64,000 nucleotides of DNA from Parascedosporium putredinis (taxonomy: Eukaryota > Ascomycota > Sordariomycetes > Microascales > Microascaceae), in the NCBI GenBank assembly GCA_949357655.1, contig CASHTG010000016.1, forward strand, positions 1,922,001-1,986,000, written 5' to 3'. The notes beneath the pieces were generated by a model that had not been told where the DNA came from, did not search any database, and saw only the letters and a list, made by a program, of their open reading frames with translations. A program made the translations under genes and the position numbers. Below, piece after piece: positions 24,110 to 35,943 of the stretch (positions are counted from its first letter, which is position 1; each line of letters starts with the position of its first letter).

Positions 24110-25706
24110 ATGGACGCCTTGAGGAAAGCAGAGCTTGAGGGCCAGTGTCAAGCCATCCGCGCCTCGCTCAAAGAATGGGAGCATGATTGGAGTGCCTCGA
24201 ATGGCGGTGCAAAGCCGTCGCGTGACGCGATCAAGGCGAATGCAGATATAGGTAATGCGAGCCTGGTTCCCCTCCCTCAGTTGTTGAGTCGCCCTCTAAC
24301 AGCTCTCTATCTTGTTTTAGCCCGGAAATATAAAGAGTACAACAAATTACGCGATATCATCTCGGGGAAGATCAAGGAGGAATCAGTCTCGACGAAGCGA
24401 AAGTCAGCGCCCCTCCCGTGCAGACGCCGGTAAAACGATCCAAGTATTCTAGACCTACCGAGACGCGCCAGAAGGAGGATATTCCGCCCGTGGCCAGCAC
24501 CCCATCTCGCCATGACCTGGCTCCTAGTCCTATAGTACCTACCTCCATCGGCCCCACACCCCACAGGGATGGGAAAGTGCTAGGACTGTTCGCTTTTCTG
24601 GACACCGCCAACCCTGTGGCAACGCCATCTAGGAGAGACGGGGAGGCCCAGGCAAAGTTGTTGGAGACGCCGAGTAGGGGAAGCGAAATCGAAAACTTCA
24701 AGCTGGGGAGGACACCAACCTCGTCGTCCAAGAGGCAATATCTCGACCTACTTGTAACGCCCCTTAAGACCACGGATGGCAATGCACGCGCCCCCACACG
24801 CCCCAATCTGTCTCCAAGCTCCAATTCGGCACACCCGCGTTCTTGCGAAGGAAAACGCTGCCGGCGGTAGAAGAAACCGAGGAGTACGAGTCGCCCAAGA
24901 AGCTGAGGAGGATATCCAGGAAGCCGTTTGCCCGAGGCCTTAGTGCCATCGTAGCCAACCTCCGCAAGGTGGAGGAGGAGCACATAGAAGACCAGTTCGA
25001 TGACGACGAGGCTGCCATGCGCGAGATGGAGGCCGAGAGCTTCGCAGCAACCCAGCCCGAGCTCAAGAAGCCGGTAGAAGCGGTGCCGATCGTGCCCGAT
25101 AGTCAGCCTGGAGTGAAACTTCTGGGTGGATTTGACGACGAGAACGCTTACGACAGCCCCGTGGAGGACCAGACGGATCGAGGACGCCCCGTCAGAGAGT
25201 TCAAGAAGAAGGCGCCCAAACGGACTACGAGAAAGGTCATCATGAGGCCGATATTTAGCAAGCGGCCGACCGAGACACAGCCCGCCAGCGAGAGTGATTT
25301 AAGTGATGAGGAAGACGCGCCCGTACCCGAAACTCAAGTCGACGCCACAGCGCTGGGTGCACCTCTGGCTGACGATTCGGATGGCCATTCCGACTTTACG
25401 CCTGATCACGACCACGATGAAGGGGACGAAGCGGCCGGGGCAGACTTGGCCAAGGCGATACGAGCAGGCCGAAAGCGAACTACCAAGGCTCTCGACGAGG
25501 AGGCCGCGCAAGCCAAGAAGGAGAAGGGTAAGACCAAGGGCAAGGATAAGGAGAAGGCCACGGACAAGGACAAGGATGAAGGCAAGGTCCGAAAGGTGGC
25601 CCGCAAGGTCAATGAGCTTGCTCATGCCAACTTTAGGCGCCTAAAACTAAGAAACAACGGGGCCAAGGGAGGGCCAGGCTACAATAGCAGATTCAGGCGG
25701 AGGTAA
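24110..25706 (+). CDS. SLD2: DNA replication regulator Sld2
   Basis: Sld2 is phosphorylated by CDK and then binds Dpb11/TopBP1 to load the CMG helicase at origins. Start ATG at 24110 gives MDALRKAELEGQCQAIRASLKEWEHDW, the conserved N-terminal DRC1/Sld2 helix region. A 69-bp intron (24252-24320) separates KANADI from ARKYKEYNKLRDIIS. Many SP/TP sites follow (for example ASTPSRHDLAPSP, LLETPSRG, LLVTPLKT), consistent with multisite CDK control. Next come FLRRKTLPAVEETEEYESPKKLRR, acidic segments, a Lys-rich KGKTKGKDKEK tract, and the signature C-terminus NFRRLKLRNNGAKGGPGYNSRFRRR. About 509 aa. Frame breaks at about 24412 and 24815. An 18-base T run follows 20 bp after the stop. Confidence 0.92.
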
Positions 25707-28133
25707 AGAGGGCCGAGGATGGAGGTCTTTTTTTTTTTTTTTTTTCCTTTTCTATTATTCCTGCATTGTCATGAGCATATATCTAGGGTGGCGTCTCGGT
25801 CTTGGGGGTATTTTCGGCGGGCTGGATCACATTCATCGTTTTTGTTGGAATGAGCAACTGGATGTCTCATCCAGGACGCATGACGCTTGGCCAGGGTGGG
25901 TGGCCGTGGAGGCGGGCCTGATGCATGAGGCTTGCATAGCATCGCATAACATAAGGCTTTATGATTTTCCAAACATGGTGTATAGACTTTATTCGGGATC
26001 TACTTGTATTACTAGTCTTACTGCTGAGAGCTTGATGAGGTGGGAACGTGATGGAGAGCCTTGATCCTCGACGACGAGGATTCTTGTAACTTGACAACTT
26101 TTACCCTGAATTTGATGGTTGGTAGACCGTTGGCAGCGGTAAAGGAAGCTTGGACTGGTCGGGCGGAAACAGCTCACTTGGTCGAGCCGTCAAGTCTATC
26201 TGAACCATTGTAGAAATGAACGAGGACAAAGGTCCAGCCAAACGGATCCTGTCCCCAAGCAAGTTTATTAGCCTGTCAGCCATCAATGCCAGCGGGACTA
26301 GACGAAAAAGAACAACACCTTGAACTTCTTGAGGAAATGAGGACAATTAGGGGTCGTTGGCATGAATAGGCGTTGAGTGTTTGTTTGGTAGCCGATGATT
26401 TCACTCATGTCGTCGTCAATGCCAAGCTGCTACGTTGTGTCACTTTTTGCCCACGAAGCTGCCGTGGAGGAGGAGCAGCTCGCGGTTTCTTGCCCACAAG
26501 AGCTTCCGGCGCCGTCGATTGGGCGCCGAGCTCGCCCCACCCAGATGGAGAAGGGTCGGGGCTGGCAGGTACGGCCCAAGGAGAGTCGCAAGCCCAAAAC
26601 GATTGGCCAGCAGCTTCCACCACTGCACCCGCCAACAAACCTGCGGCAGCCAATGGGAAGCGTAGGCGCCGAGAATTGCGCCAAATTTGGAAACTGCGAC
26701 GGTTCGACGAGAAACGACAAAACCGGGGGAGAGGAGAGGCCCCAATTTTAAATTTCTGGTGGACGCAGAGGAGCCATAGAATAGGGCCGCGACCTGGCGA
26801 ATCTCCGACACATGAGGCAGGCGCTTGGCCTAACAATAGCTAGCCCCGGAACATTTTTTGTCAGGGATAAACTCTTTTTCTTTTACGTGGTCTGTGGTTT
26901 TGTACTAGATGTGAGGAGCGTATGGCGAGAGAGAGCCGAGCTTGTTGAGAAAAGGCCCAGCTCCCTTCAATCTCCCAGCGAGCAGCCCGGCGCTCGAATG
27001 AGACGCGAATACTTGGGCCGCATCCCGGTCGCTTGATGGAGTCCGGCGCTCCAATCATTCCTTTCTTTTTTCTTTTTTCTTTTGTCCCGGCTGTCAGTAG
27101 GACAAGAGTTTAGGCCCTTGCTTCTATACTACCAGAAGCTGTAAGCCAGGGTCTCGCGCCTGCCGTGAGCAGCCCCACGCCGCACTCGCAACTGCTGAGC
27201 TCTTTGGGCGGGAACTCATATGCACAAGTCTTTTGAACCTCTCTTTGGCTCCGAGCTCGATCGATCCACTAGCTCGCAATTAGGCTACGCGCGATCGTTC
27301 CACTCAAAGCTCTGACGGTGTCCACCCAGACGAGCCTGGGGGTAGCAGCGTGCATGGCCTCGACGAGGCCCAGGGCCTATGAAGAGGATGCCTGCAGCTC
27401 GGCTTCATACAAAGACCTCCGTCTCCCTCGAAACTATCCTCTTCGGGTTCTTCTTTGTGATTCTTTGGATATTGTCACCTTCATTTCGAGTAACAGCAGG
27501 ACAGCTTGGTCTTTTCTTTCCATTCCCTTTGTCTCTCTCTCATTCTCTCTTGCTCTCTTGCGCACCATCTGCCCTCTTTTTCACTTCTCAGCCTATTCTT
27601 CAGAAATCTTTCAGTAACCATTTTTTTCCCCTTCTTTCTTTTCTTTTCCTTGAGGCTCCTTCTTTTCCATAACACACACATTTGAGTGCTTGAGTGTTTT
27701 TCCCAGCTTGCCTAGCCACACTTTACAAAGGGCAATACACCACTTCAGATCTTTTTCAAACATCCATCAAGAAGGGACCAGGTTTGCCCCATAACTAGCC
27801 TCTCACCTCACACCTTCTCTCCTAGTCACCTCGGATCTTAGCAAAGATCTGACTCAACCTCTGACGTGTACTCGGCTGCTTTGGCCAGCCATCTTCTCTC
27901 TTTGTTTCTCATTCCCTCCTCCTCAAGGACTCTGGATAGTCCAAAAGTAAACCATTTCCGGGTCCACTCTTCTTACCCTTGCTTTATCCCCACCAGTACA
28001 ACTATTCTCGAGTTCACCCTCCAAGCACTCCATCACTTCTTCCTTGACTCTTTTCACTGGTTTGAAAAGAGCTCTTCAGAAAATAAGAAAAAAAAAGAGG
28101 ACGAGGACTAGTACTTGTTCTCCTGCCATCATA
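25707..28133. other. Intergenic between SLD2 and the secreted protein gene
   Basis: About 2.4 kb. It opens with T18 at 25728-25745. The open frames at 26373-26843 on both strands lack any recognisable motif or codon pattern, and I do not call them. From about 27450 to 28130 the plus strand becomes strongly CT-rich, typical of the leader of a well-expressed fungal gene. Confidence 0.4.
25728..25745 (+). repeat. Poly(T)18 tract downstream of SLD2
   Basis: Eighteen consecutive T lie 22 bp after the SLD2 stop codon. It is probably part of the 3' UTR or polyadenylation region. The length should be treated as approximate, given how homopolymers behave in this assembly. Confidence 0.8.
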
Positions 28134-30140
28134 ATGCGTCTCAACGCCGCATCTCTTTTGAGCTTCCTCGCTCTGTCTCAGGCCATCGAGGCTAGCCCTC
28201 TTCGCCTGATCAAAAGGTATAGCCTTGATTGAAGCCCAGGCCCTGGTGAGAAAGTCATTGCTAACATACCGCCTAGACAAGACATTTCCTCGTCGAGTGA
28301 AGCGTCTGCTACTGGTGTAGAGAACCTTCATCGAGGAGACCACGGGAATGGCGATGATCAGGGTGCGGATGACGATTCAGATACCGCCCCTGCCCTCATC
28401 GACCCTGAGTTAGTCGTTCACCTCTTTTGCTCTTGCTCACCCTCCCGTACTAATGGATATACTTTGTGTCACTAGGTTCCCGCCCGATGAGACTCCCAGC
28501 CCTATCATTATCACACTAACCCCTGGCGCTTCTGCCGCTCCTATCGAGGATCCCCAGAGACTGAGAGCGCCGTCGCGCCAACGGGGTCCGATGAAGCCAC
28601 GCTTACCAGCACAGATGCGCAAGCTACTGCTTCTGGAGAGCCTACGGAGCCTGCGGATGAGCCCATCTCATCCTCAGCTGGCGCAGTCATCCCTAGCGAC
28701 ATTTTCGGCGAACCTCTGCCTACTGACATTGTTGAAGAGCCTCTTCCCACCACAGCCGAGGATGATGTGACCACGTCGGATGTCACAAACTCCAACGAAA
28801 GCACGCAGACAGCCGATGAATCGTCCGCAACGGATGCCCCAGCTCAGGATGTGCGTGTTACCTCGGGTGAGGGAGCCACTGCTACCGAGACAGGCTCTGG
28901 AGTCGAGGAGACGGAGGCCAGCACCGGAAGCGACGAGCCTACTATTTCCACTGAGCTCTCGGAAGAAACGGGTACTGCCACCGATGTTGAGGCATCCCAA
29001 GCCCCCACTGCTTCCGCCTCTGAGTCTACCGAGGCCCCTGAGGACGTCGCCACGGTTTCCGAGACCGATTCTCCCACCGAGACCTCCAACACCACCGACG
29101 AGCCGTCTACTATCGTGGATCCTTCCGAGACTATTTCCACAGTCGAAGCTACCGCGACCGAAGACCCTGCTTCCACCATTACCGAAGATCCTACCGCTAC
29201 CGCCGTGGAATCAGATTCGGAGACCCAAACCCAAGATATTAGCACCGAGCCAGCTGACGATGAATCTACCGGTCCTGTCCCCACAGAGACTGCGACTGAG
29301 TCGTCTTCTGCTGCTGCCGAGCCTGCCGACCTCTTCACGTCCGAGATCATTCCCACTGGTACCGTAAACCTCGAGGTTCCTACCATTGAAACCGCCTTCC
29401 CCACCGCGACCACCGTGGTCTCCGATGAGATTTTGGCGGAGAACGAGGAGAAGGCAAAGAACTTGAACGAGATCTATGCTGGCATCAAGCCCGACTCGTC
29501 TTGCACCGCGAACCAAATCGCTTGCATTGAGGGCAACCTGGGCATTTGCGGCGAGGCCGGTGCCTTCCAGATCAGCGCCTGCCAAGCCGGCACCCGTTGC
29601 CTCGCCCTTCCCATGACCAACACCGAGGGCGTCAAGGTCGGTTGCTTCGAAGATCCCCTCGCTGGCGACCTGCCCGAAACCTCGAGTGCCGGAGAAGTCA
29701 CCGTTTCCGTGACCGTCCAACCCACTATTACTGTCACCGCAATCGTCACTGCCCCGGCGGCCCCGGCTCCTCTCTTCCCCACCGACGGGCTCCAGTTCTC
29801 GTCCTTCATCTCCACCGTCCTGATCCCCGCCCCTTCGTCCGTGGTAGAAGAGCCCGTCCCCGAAGAGCCCACCGAGGCTCCCGAACCCACTGAGGTTCCC
29901 GAACCCACTGAGGCTCCCGAGCCCACTCCCGCGCCCGAGGCTCCTCTGCCGTCCGATATCCTCGATGTCATCGACATCCCCCTGAGCATCCCCATCGACC
30001 TCGGCTTTCTGAGCCCTGGAAACCAGGAGGCTGAGGGTGTGGAGGGCGCTGCTACTCCCACCACCGTCTTCATCACCGTCACTGTTCGCGAACAGGAGAC
30101 CGAGACGGTTACGGCCACGGCCACCGTCACTCGAGACTAG
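28134..30140 (+). CDS. Secreted Ser/Thr-rich protein with CBM19-like cysteine domain
   Basis: Start ATG at 28134 gives a signal peptide (MRLNAASLLSFLALSQAIEA) and a KR dibasic site at residues 27-28, suited to Kex2 processing. Introns are 28217-28276 and 28409-28475. A CCCC run at about 28551 has lost one base; the frame then continues to the stop. About 300 residues of Thr/Ser/Glu/Pro-rich, probably heavily O-glycosylated, sequence follow. A cysteine domain at 29488-29655 comes next (DSSCTANQIACIEGNLGIC, FQISACQAGTRCLALPM, VKVGCFEDP). Its spacing matches fungal CBM19-type chitin-binding modules. Then come VTVSVTVQPTITVTAIVT, a PEPTEAPEP repeat (29860-29945) and a final VFITVTVREQETETVTATATVT. 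About 626 aa. No catalytic domain is visible. Likely wall-associated or extracellular chitin-binding; a GPI signal is not evident. Confidence 0.8.
29862..29945 (+). repeat. Pro-Glu-Pro-Thr short repeat in the secreted protein
   Basis: Four or five units encoding EPTEAP/EPTEVP occur in tandem, with synonymous differences between copies. This is a linker of the type often found between binding modules and the rest of cell-wall proteins. Confidence 0.75.
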
Positions 30141-30736
30141 TCTGAGACTCGGCGATTTCCTTGAAGGGATCGGATCTCTCCTCTGGAGGAGACGATACTC
30201 TCGAGCCACTTTTTATTATTTTCCTTTATTTTTCCTATGTTTTATTCCGTGGCTTGGCTGGAAAGGAAGGACAGCAGCCGTCCACACACGCACACACAAT
30301 CACAAAATCGTACATATGCAGAAAGATGCACGCGCAAGGTTTCGAGATAGCGTCTTATCACAGACTATTTTATAAGAACCCATTGCCGCGAGTGAAGAGA
30401 GTTAAAAGAGCTTAATGAGGAGGAATTTGTGTACATGGTAGAAGCCCAAACAAAATAATCCAAAAGCAGTTTCACAATCTTCAACGCAAGGAGGCGGGGG
30501 TGCCTACTGTGAGCTACCGTTTTCCAATGCTCTTGAGTGACTTATTTACTATATTCGTTCGTGGATGTGGCCATACCCAGCTACGACCAGTCTAAGATGT
30601 CTATATTGCCTGGACCATCCAGAATTGAGTTCGAAAAATGGAAAAGAAAACCCGGAAACAGAGAATGCTTAACTCGGGGTTGAGAACGCAAAGGGTATGT
30701 GCTATGCTTGATGAGGGGCAGGGAGAGCCAGGGTAG
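30141..30736. other. Convergent intergenic region
   Basis: About 600 bp between the ends of the secreted-protein gene (+) and the dim-2 gene (-). It holds both 3' regions, including an ACACACGCACACACAATC patch at about 30281-30300. No gene is supported. Confidence 0.4.
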
Positions 30737-33700
30737 CTATATACATGTACGGATGGATCCGAAAGGGATGAAAAGGAGACTGGGAAAACGATGCGACCTC
30801 CGCAGGTCGATACATGTATGCATAAAAGGGGAGAAGGGAAAAGCGCTGCGTATATGCGACAACGGAGAATGATTGAGATATGTCTCCAAACGAGCTTGTA
30901 GAAAGACACCCTCCCTATTCATTGGACAACCCTGAGCTAGCACGTAGGCTGCGGCTACCGTCCGGGATGGTAGAGGCCTCGCAAACACTTCGCGACGGGC
31001 TCCCATTGCCATAGATGGAAACGGGGAGACATACAGTCCGTTAGTGGGCTCCGCAGTGTTCCTTGGCGTCGCTACTGGCGCGTCCTCCTTGTGCGAATCA
31101 TTTTTCAATCCGTCGACGCCGTTGCCATTGTCGGCGTCCTCGTCGTACATATCCCATAGGGCGCTGCGCAAGGAAAGCCCTAGGACCAACGAGATTTGAC
31201 GCGCGACGCTGTTTCCCACCGACTTCCACCGGTCCCTTACGCAGCCTACCAGCACCTCGTGGTCTGGGAAACCCTGCGCCCTACGGCTCTCCTGGAGGGT
31301 CAGGAACCTCTCAGCGGCCCAGTGAGTCTGGCAGCCCGTCTTGAAGTCGGTGGGACACTGGGCGGTGGTGACAGTAGGAAGTAGGCGGGAGGGCCGCGTG
31401 CGCTTCCACGCTTGGGAGCCTTTTCGAACACGGGTGACTCCCGGGGCGGGGAAGAGGGCTCGCTCAGATAGTGTCATGACACCGTGGCCGTCGTTCCAGG
31501 CGGAACTGAAGCTCATGCCAGGAGGGAACCGCGGGATGGACTTGACCTGGGCCCGAAAGCGCTGCGTCATGGAGGCAGCGGGGACGTGGTCCGGGAAGGG
31601 AATGCAATACTCGACTTTGCCGTCGTAGAGAAAGGGCAAGTCAGCCGTGGCCTCGGACGCAGAGCGGTACTGGAAGGCGTAGGCCGAGTCAAATTCCCGT
31701 ACCATCATCTTCTCGCCGTTGTTGAGCGTTCCGAGCCCGTAATTTCGCACATGGGGAGGGTGCGAGTGGGACGGCGCCGGCGCGTTGGGCAGCGTCTCGC
31801 CGGGCGCGGCGAAGACGAGGAAGACACGACTGCGGGATTGGCATGCGCCATGGGACCAAGCATCGAGGCAGAGCATCTGTACTTGGTAGCCTATGCCCAC
31901 GAGCGCGCAGACGAGCTGGGAGAAGACGTCCTCGTGCCGGAGCTTTTGCTTCTGCACGATGCCTACCACGTTTTCGAGGATGCCGAATCGTGGACGGTAC
32001 ACGTCGACCATGGATGCGAACGCGGCCACGAGGCTCTGGTTCTTGCGTTGCGCTGGCGTCGTCTTGTCGTTGGTCAGCCTCGAGAATCCGGGGCAAGGGC
32101 TGCCTCCGGCGATCAAGTCCACACTCCCCACTCCCCACTGTGGGCACCTGCGCGCTAAAACGCCCTGCTATGGCCCGTTCTTGCAAATCGTCAATCGAGC
32201 CGAGAAAGGGCGAGATACGAGAAGGGTCTGGCGCGTTTGCCATGTATGCATGGATGGCCTTGTCCGCGATATCGTTGGCCCAGCGCATCTCAACGGCACC
32301 ACCCTCCTCTAGCCCGCGTCCAAAATTACCTGATCCACAGAAGAGATCGAGGCCTAGTAGCTTCTTTTATTTTGGTCTTCACGCTGCCACGGCCAAAAGC
32401 TTGACGGAGAGAGGCGGGAGGGGCTTCTAAGGGCACGCATGTCCCACCCTCTTGTAATCTGTGCGTAATGAAGAATAGGAGGCCAGCGCCGTCGCGGTCG
32501 TAGGGGGCCGGGATCGGCTTCCCTGGCCGTATAGCCCTGATGAAACATTTTCTTTTGATTGAAGACGGATTGATACTAACGATCTCGTCCGAGTACACGA
32601 GCTCGTTAGGTTTTGCCCATGAGGCATTTGGATCTACCTCGGAGCGGCGAAACAGCCGACGGAGCACAATTCGCCGAGCACCGTAGTCACTGTCGATGAT
32701 CTCGCAGGGCTCAAGTCTCGTATCCCCGCGTTTAAGCTCTGCCAACACAGCATCTCCAGGGCGGTATGAGTTGGAAAACTTGACTGAATCGGCCTCCTGG
32801 TTTTCGGTCTGGTGGCATGAACAAGCGCGGTCAGCATGGGTAAAGGTCGTGAAACGCTTCTCCTTCATGTCGTACGTCTGCCGACAAACAAATTCGGCGT
32901 CGGCTGCGCAATCTGGGTAAAACGCGACGCTGTGCACGCCGAGGACCTCCTCCTCATGAATTTCCAGCCCATCATGGCAAGTGCAGTGATTGGAAAGAAA
33001 GAGCTCGTTTCGAATCGGATACTTGAGTACGCCACAAATCGTGTCGACGGGGCGGTAATACCAGATAATCTGGAAGGACCGGCCACCTGTAGGTGAGGCA
33101 TGCACAGATTGTACAATACCAAACCATCTGTTGTCCTTTGTATCGACCCCTCGCGGGTTTCCTCGACCCATTTACTGAGTGAAGGGGGTCGGGGGTGATG
33201 GATATGGTGTCACCCGGGCGGATGCTTTGAAGCATGTGTCTCCGCCACTCTTCCGAGAGATGATGCTCTGCAATCGGTCGCTCAACCTCGCCCCTTAAAG
33301 CTCTTTCTATCAGTCCAGTGCTCATTTTATCTGAAACTCGGGTCCGAAGCTTCTCTACTTTGGGCTGGAGCTCGACTGCTCTCAGAATCGAGCCAAACGG
33401 CAGGTGGTCAAAGCAGTGGGCAATGTAAGGCGTCACGATCGTTGGGGCACATCCGCGCTGCCACTGCTACTTAGTTCTCCCTCTGGCATTGGCGCTACTT
33501 TTGAGGGTTCGCGGTGCTTGACCCCATGGGCTTATATTCGTCGAAGAGCAGCATCTCGTGGAAGAGGCGGTGGCGAAGCGCGACCTTTGGTGACAGGACG
33601 CCGCATGTTTCTTTGTACAGGAACTCAATGTTCGCCGACACAGGGACGCAGAAATTCTGCTTCCCGTAGGCAGCAAACCAGCTTTGAAACGCTTGGGAGT

Positions 33701-34921
33701 AGGAGTGACGGAGAGCGGTCCATTTGTAAAAGTCTTCTCGGAAGTCGATGATGCCGACCCGCCGCCCTCCAGAGTGCAAGGCCTCGAGGTAGTCGACAAC
33801 GTACTTGGCGAGGTTGGCGATCCACTGAAAGACAACGTAGTAGCGTTTGTAGCATTTTGACGGGCTTCCGAGACGGTAGTAGACATTCTTCGCGGTTTTC
33901 GCATTCATGAGGGATCGGATCCAGATCTCGCCGTCGACTGAATCGTTTTCAATGCCGTAGTTTCCGACAGAAAGTTCTTCAAATGGTACCCTCTGGACGA
34001 AGTACCGCTTCTCTCCGGCGCTGAGCACCCCGTCGAAGTAGAGACGACCGAAGCGTGCCTGTTTCGCGTTCAAAAACTGGAGCGGACGAAGCTCGCTGGC
34101 TGAGTTTCCCACCTGACCATAGATGGAAAAGTCTTCGAGTATGATCTCTACAAACTCATCTCCAAGATCGGAAGATGCGTCGTCCTTAGGCCCGGAATCC
34201 GCGTTAATCTGTTCCATCAACTGGTGGTGAGCATACGCCTCCCCACCTCGGGGGCAGGCGGAATGAAACCATGATAGGCTGATTCCGGGGTGACCAGGGT
34301 GGTTTCGGGCACGGCGACCTGGATATGATTTGAGAGTTGTAGAGCGCATCCAGAATCCGGCACCACTTCACCAGCCCAAACCCCACTTTCGTCATAGAGG
34401 GTATAAGGACCACACAGTGGTGCTTGAGGTTTTGAAGCTGGCCCACTAGACTCTGAAAGCCTTTGCCGCTTCGCCGGAGGTGGCCCTTTCGGTTCCTCGC
34501 GAATCTTGGGGGCGGGTTTCGGAACCAGAAGGTCTGACTCTACCCAAAACTCCATAAGGTCATCCTCGTCGCTCCCGCCGTCCTCTTCGTGTTCCTCATC
34601 AAACTCGGCTACCTTAGCCGCTTCGATATCGTCAGCTTCGATATCATCAGCTTCAATGTCATCAGCTTCAATATCGTCAGCTTCAATGTTGTCAGCTTCG
34701 TCGACGTCCATGGCCGGCGTGGCCTCCTCGTCCAAATCAACGTCTTCATCCTCGCCAGTTCCTTCATCTTCGTCAATTTCTTCGAACCCCTCCAGATCAG
34801 ACTCTGAATCAGATACGAAGTCCAGGTCAGTCATAGGCTCGCCAGCAGCACCCTGGCCGGCATCACCAGTGACGAAACCCACCTCATCGGGGAAGACGTA
34901 GTCTTCAAGTGGAGGCGGCAT
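30737..34921 (-). CDS. dim-2: DIM-2-type C5 cytosine DNA methyltransferase
   Basis: DIM-2 is the Dnmt1-related enzyme that carries out cytosine methylation in Neurospora, recruited through HP1 to H3K9-methylated, RIP-mutated DNA. The start chosen is ATG at 34921 (MPPPLEDYVF); 34957 is possible. An acidic N-terminus contains five IEADD units. A conserved region follows with FVEIILEDFSIYGQ and GGRRVGIIDFREDFYKWTA, then BAH-type modules (SIRPGDTISI to IHEEEVLGVHSVAFYPDC, and YRPGDAVLAELKRGD). Methyltransferase motif I is GLDLFCGSGNFGRGLEEGG (32290-32345). The catalytic Cys is in GGSPCPGFSRL (about 32070-32112). ILENVVGIV is motif VI, and motifs IX-X are LLPTVTTAQ and QGFPDHEVLVG...WKSVGNSVA. About 1,395 aa, near the known DIM-2 size. 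Frame breaks at about 34235, 33500, 33445, 33185, 32350 and 32135, mostly in homopolymers. All catalytic motifs are intact. Confidence 0.92.
34621..34699 (-). repeat. 15-bp minisatellite encoding IEADD in dim-2
   Basis: Five tandem units of the 15-mer GTCAGCTTCRATRTC (plus strand) encode (D/N)IEAD on the minus strand. Copies differ at only a few third positions, so array length is likely to vary between strains. It lies in the acidic, disordered N-terminus of the methyltransferase. Confidence 0.9.
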
Positions 34922-35943
34922 TCTCTGATTTCTTTTTGGTTGGTTTACCCTTCCCAAGAATTTGTCATGCCAAACAGCTTAGGAAGGGGATAAGGTGGGA
35001 GAAAAGGCACAAAAGTAAAGCGCACGGGCTGCGTGAATCATTCTGGATTTCGATTACGAGACCGGTGAAAGTTCACGACTGAATGAACGCTTTTCCAGAA
35101 AGACAGCTCACTTCCAGTTTCATTCCGAGGCCTGCGCATCGAAACCCTTTTTCTTACGCGCCGGGCGCCGGCAGCTTACAAGCCAAGCGAGCTTCGAGAA
35201 GCAACGAACCGGCTAACACGGGATGCGCCGCAAGCAGTAAGAGTGCGCGAATGGATGCGACGCGAGAAAACAACCAAACGACGTCTCTAACCGGAGCGCG
35301 CAACAGAGCAGCCAAATATCCAATGCCGAATCGCAAAGGAAAAGAAAGACCGGAAAGAAAGGTTTATAGAAAATGAATAGAGAAAACAATAGCGAGCGAC
35401 GTATGAATGCGCGTGTCGAACCAACCAGTCTTGAATTCAGGGTCACCCCTTCCGTTCTATTCATTGGGTTTTTGGCGGCGACACGGCTGCCCTTCCACAC
35501 TCAACTTTTTGCGTATTATGTCCAATCCCACCTTCTCCACGCAGATGCGACTGTGGCGCTGAACAAACCGGCTGTGGCTGAGCACCCCAAAGTCAATGCC
35601 ACTAATACTCCATCACATCAAGCGCCCATTTGGTCGAGGAGCTGAGATTTCAAACGTCTTGTTGGTATCTATTTGATTAGAATGATTTTACACTTTCCTC
35701 TTACAGTAGCTTCTTAATGCTGCACAATGACTACCCAGATAGCGTCTCATCCTCTAAAAGTGAACTGGCCCAACGCCGGAAATGCTAGCGAAGACAACCC
35801 CAATCTATATACAAGACTACGAAATGCGAGGATGCACTCCCAATTCTTCCACTTTTCTCATCACCGCCCCCAATATTCACTCCCAGCCACCGTCTCGAAC
35901 CCAAGCTCCGCTCCAAACCGGCGCAGCTCTTCCGCTGCCCAAT
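34922..35943. other. Intergenic upstream of dim-2
   Basis: About 1 kb between the dim-2 start and the 3' end of the next minus-strand gene. The open frames here have no protein signature. It should contain the dim-2 promoter and leader. Confidence 0.4.

Noticed and set aside
26373..26843. Overlapping open frames of 118-156 codons on both strands
   Set aside because: No motif, no splice context, and equal openness on both strands points to GC composition.
28844..30209. Long minus-strand frames rich in Val/Ser/Gly opposite the secreted protein
   Set aside because: They mirror Thr/Glu/Pro-rich codons on the plus strand; the plus frame has signal peptide, introns and a cysteine domain.
31484..32158. 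224-codon plus-strand frame opposite the dim-2 methyltransferase domain
   Set aside because: It is antisense to strongly conserved catalytic motifs and has no identity of its own.
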